Made by a program: the position numbers and the translations under genes | Source of the DNA: Myoxocephalus aenaeus | Taxonomy: Eukaryota; Chordata; Actinopteri; Perciformes; Cottidae | Length of the DNA stretch: 64,000 nt | Reading direction: 5' to 3' | Assembly: GCA_038501785.1 (NCBI GenBank) | Contig: JBAMJR010000187.1 | Location: forward strand, 254,501-318,500 | In this document: positions 62,641 through 64,000 of the stretch, in pieces | How the letters are laid out: every line of letters begins with the position of its first letter | How positions within the stretch are numbered: position 1 is the stretch's first letter | The notes under the pieces: model-generated | Told to the model about the DNA's origin: nothing | Seen by the model: only the letters and a program-made list of their open reading frames with translations | The model's database searches: none

Positions 62641-62841
62641 TGGGCTCTAATGGGCTCTGTACCACTCCTCGTGACGCAACATGTTATGCCCCAACACACA
62701 ATTGGTCACAATGGGCTAGACTGAGGGGGCCAGGGAGTCAGCCAAAGCGAACACCACACGTGCTGTATCAAATCGGGTTTGCACTTAATTCGTGGACCCC
62801 AGGACGAGAGAGATATGTCCCTCCGTTTATCATTACTTGCT

Positions 62842-62920
62842 AACAGTATGCTGCTGTTATCGCAGAGCTAGGACTCTGATAAACAAGTATGATGGAGGTA
62901 TGTCAACATGGCAGTGTGTG
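62842..62920 (+). repeat. direct repeat downstream of kcnh7, copy 1
   Basis: ctgctgttatcgcagagcta, ggactctgataaacaagtat and acatggcag. Near-identical to 63920-64000, about 1.08 kb away. Confidence 0.8.
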
Positions 62921-63919
62921 TGTGTTTTTTATTCATAAGCAAGAGGAGCTGACTGACTTACCTCACATTAGACGGGTCCCAATGTCCAGCACTCAAGGCA
63001 TCCGTGCATCACATGTTTCTTAGTAGCTCCATTTCTGTCGTCAGAAGAGGGGAAGATTATCTCCCAGGAAGCTGAGTGTCAACAGAGAGCAGTTAAGATA
63101 AGATCAAATAAGATACTATACTATATTACTACTACTAGACTACCCACTGCCAAAGTGGCCCTAGAGACAGATAAATGCAATTGATCACCTAGCTTCATGT
63201 ACTCCAGTTAGTGTGAAAAAAGGAAGTAGCGATAGAGACTTAAGGCGGCCCACCTCTGTCACCAGGTAGTCCAAGCAGTTTTCAAGTCCAACCTGAGACT
63301 TGTGAGCCAAAGCTTGGGCCCTGCACTACTTTGTGTCCTCGTTGCCATCATACATGTACTGCATGATTACGTAAAGCATGAGAAGGGGACTTTGTCACAA
63401 CAGGAAAATGGTGACATAGCCATTCTTCCTCCAGTTGAAATCTTTGCCTGGCACCTGACTTAAGGTGCTGACAAGGCCATAGGTCAGAACACACAGTGAA
63501 TCTCCTCTGCTAAGATACTGGCCACATGAACACCCTCAACAGTTACTGATGAACCTGGAAAGTCCTGTTAGAGCCTGTTTGAGTATAAAGCTTGTGTGTG
63601 ATACATATACAAACTATACCCCTGAGAGGGCCTGCATATGAACAGATTATACTGTTTTCTGCAGTTATTAGTGTAATACAGCATTATTACAAAGGTGTGA
63701 GAAAAGTTGTCTTGTCCTTAGGTGTATGCCCGTCTTCTCTAAAGTGTGACTCAGGGGTTATGAAAAATTGCACTGCATTATATAGCACAGTATCAAGTAT
63801 ACTGATGTTTTCTTCTTTAAAATAATGTGCATTATTATTACGGTACAACACTGAGGTGCACCTACTGCACGACATTAAGCCAACAGAACACACCATACAT
63901 GCTTGTCCGGGTAGTTATC

Positions 63920-64000
63920 ATAACATGCAGAGTATTCTGCTGTTATCTCAGAGCTAGGACTCTGACAAACAGGTATGATGTAGGTATTTCTGCATGGCAG
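63920..64000 (+). repeat. direct repeat downstream of kcnh7, copy 2 (runs to window end)
   Basis: ctgctgttatctcagagcta, ggactctgacaaacaggtat and gcatggcag; matches 62842-62920 and may continue past the window. Confidence 0.8.

Larger units (their letters stand above)
62110..64000. other. kcnh7 3' UTR and downstream DNA, no further gene seen
   Basis: No ORF here resembles a protein. The stretch contains the second GTTACATATTGTAAC repeat copy (about 62330-62640), an 11-bp duplication (gggctctaatgggctctaat near 62635-62660), and a direct-repeat pair at 62842-62920 and 63920-64000. How much of it is transcribed UTR cannot be told. Confidence 0.6.

Overview
This window looks like a teleost fish chromosome segment. 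Long AT-rich non-coding DNA, many microsatellites, small DNA transposons with terminal inverted repeats and fish-style retroposon tails surround one vertebrate gene with canonical GT-AG introns. I find a single protein-coding gene, kcnh7 (erg3, Kv11.3), a voltage-gated K+ channel of the ether-a-go-go-related family. It lies on the + strand from the ATG at 25024 to the TAA at 62109. Fifteen coding exons join without a frame break into 3477 nt (1158 codons plus stop). The paralogue call rests on the PAS segment (FCEMTGFSRPDIMQKPCTC), the linker (KQSLPQEDPD), the SSLLGSTSDSN block and the C-terminal YGEVEQRL coiled coil, all erg3-like by recall rather than by a database search.

Layout. 1-24600 is upstream intergenic DNA with no gene I can support. 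It holds two direct-repeat pairs or dispersed repeats near the left edge, long CA, GA, GT and TA microsatellites, pure G18 and C16 tracts, a hAT-like fragment with a 47-bp duplication, a retroposon tail and a strong foldback element at 21500-21788. 24600-25023 is a CpG-rich segment with TATA-like boxes and short upstream ORFs, the likely promoter and 5' UTR. 25024-62109 is kcnh7: exons 1-2 (start and PAS core), exon 3 (rest of PAS), exons 4-5 (variable N-linker), exon 6 (S1-S3), exon 7 (S4, S5, pore helix, SVGFGN filter and start of S6), exon 8 (rest of S6 and C-linker), exons 9-10 (cyclic-nucleotide-binding homology domain), exons 11-13 (variable tail), exons 13-14 (coiled coil) and exon 15 (C-terminus). 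62110-64000 is the 3' UTR and downstream DNA with repeats.

The introns carry most of the mobile DNA: a Harbinger-like element in intron 2 that splits an older G+C-rich repeat, a TA-flanked MITE in intron 2, a piggyBac-like MITE in intron 5, and a 2.7-kb composite hAT-like element in intron 5. The inverted arms of that composite each contain an array of 21-bp palindromic repeats (six on the left, four on the right). This composite is the most unusual structure in the window. I see no new enzymatic or defence system, no RNA genes and no CRISPR array.
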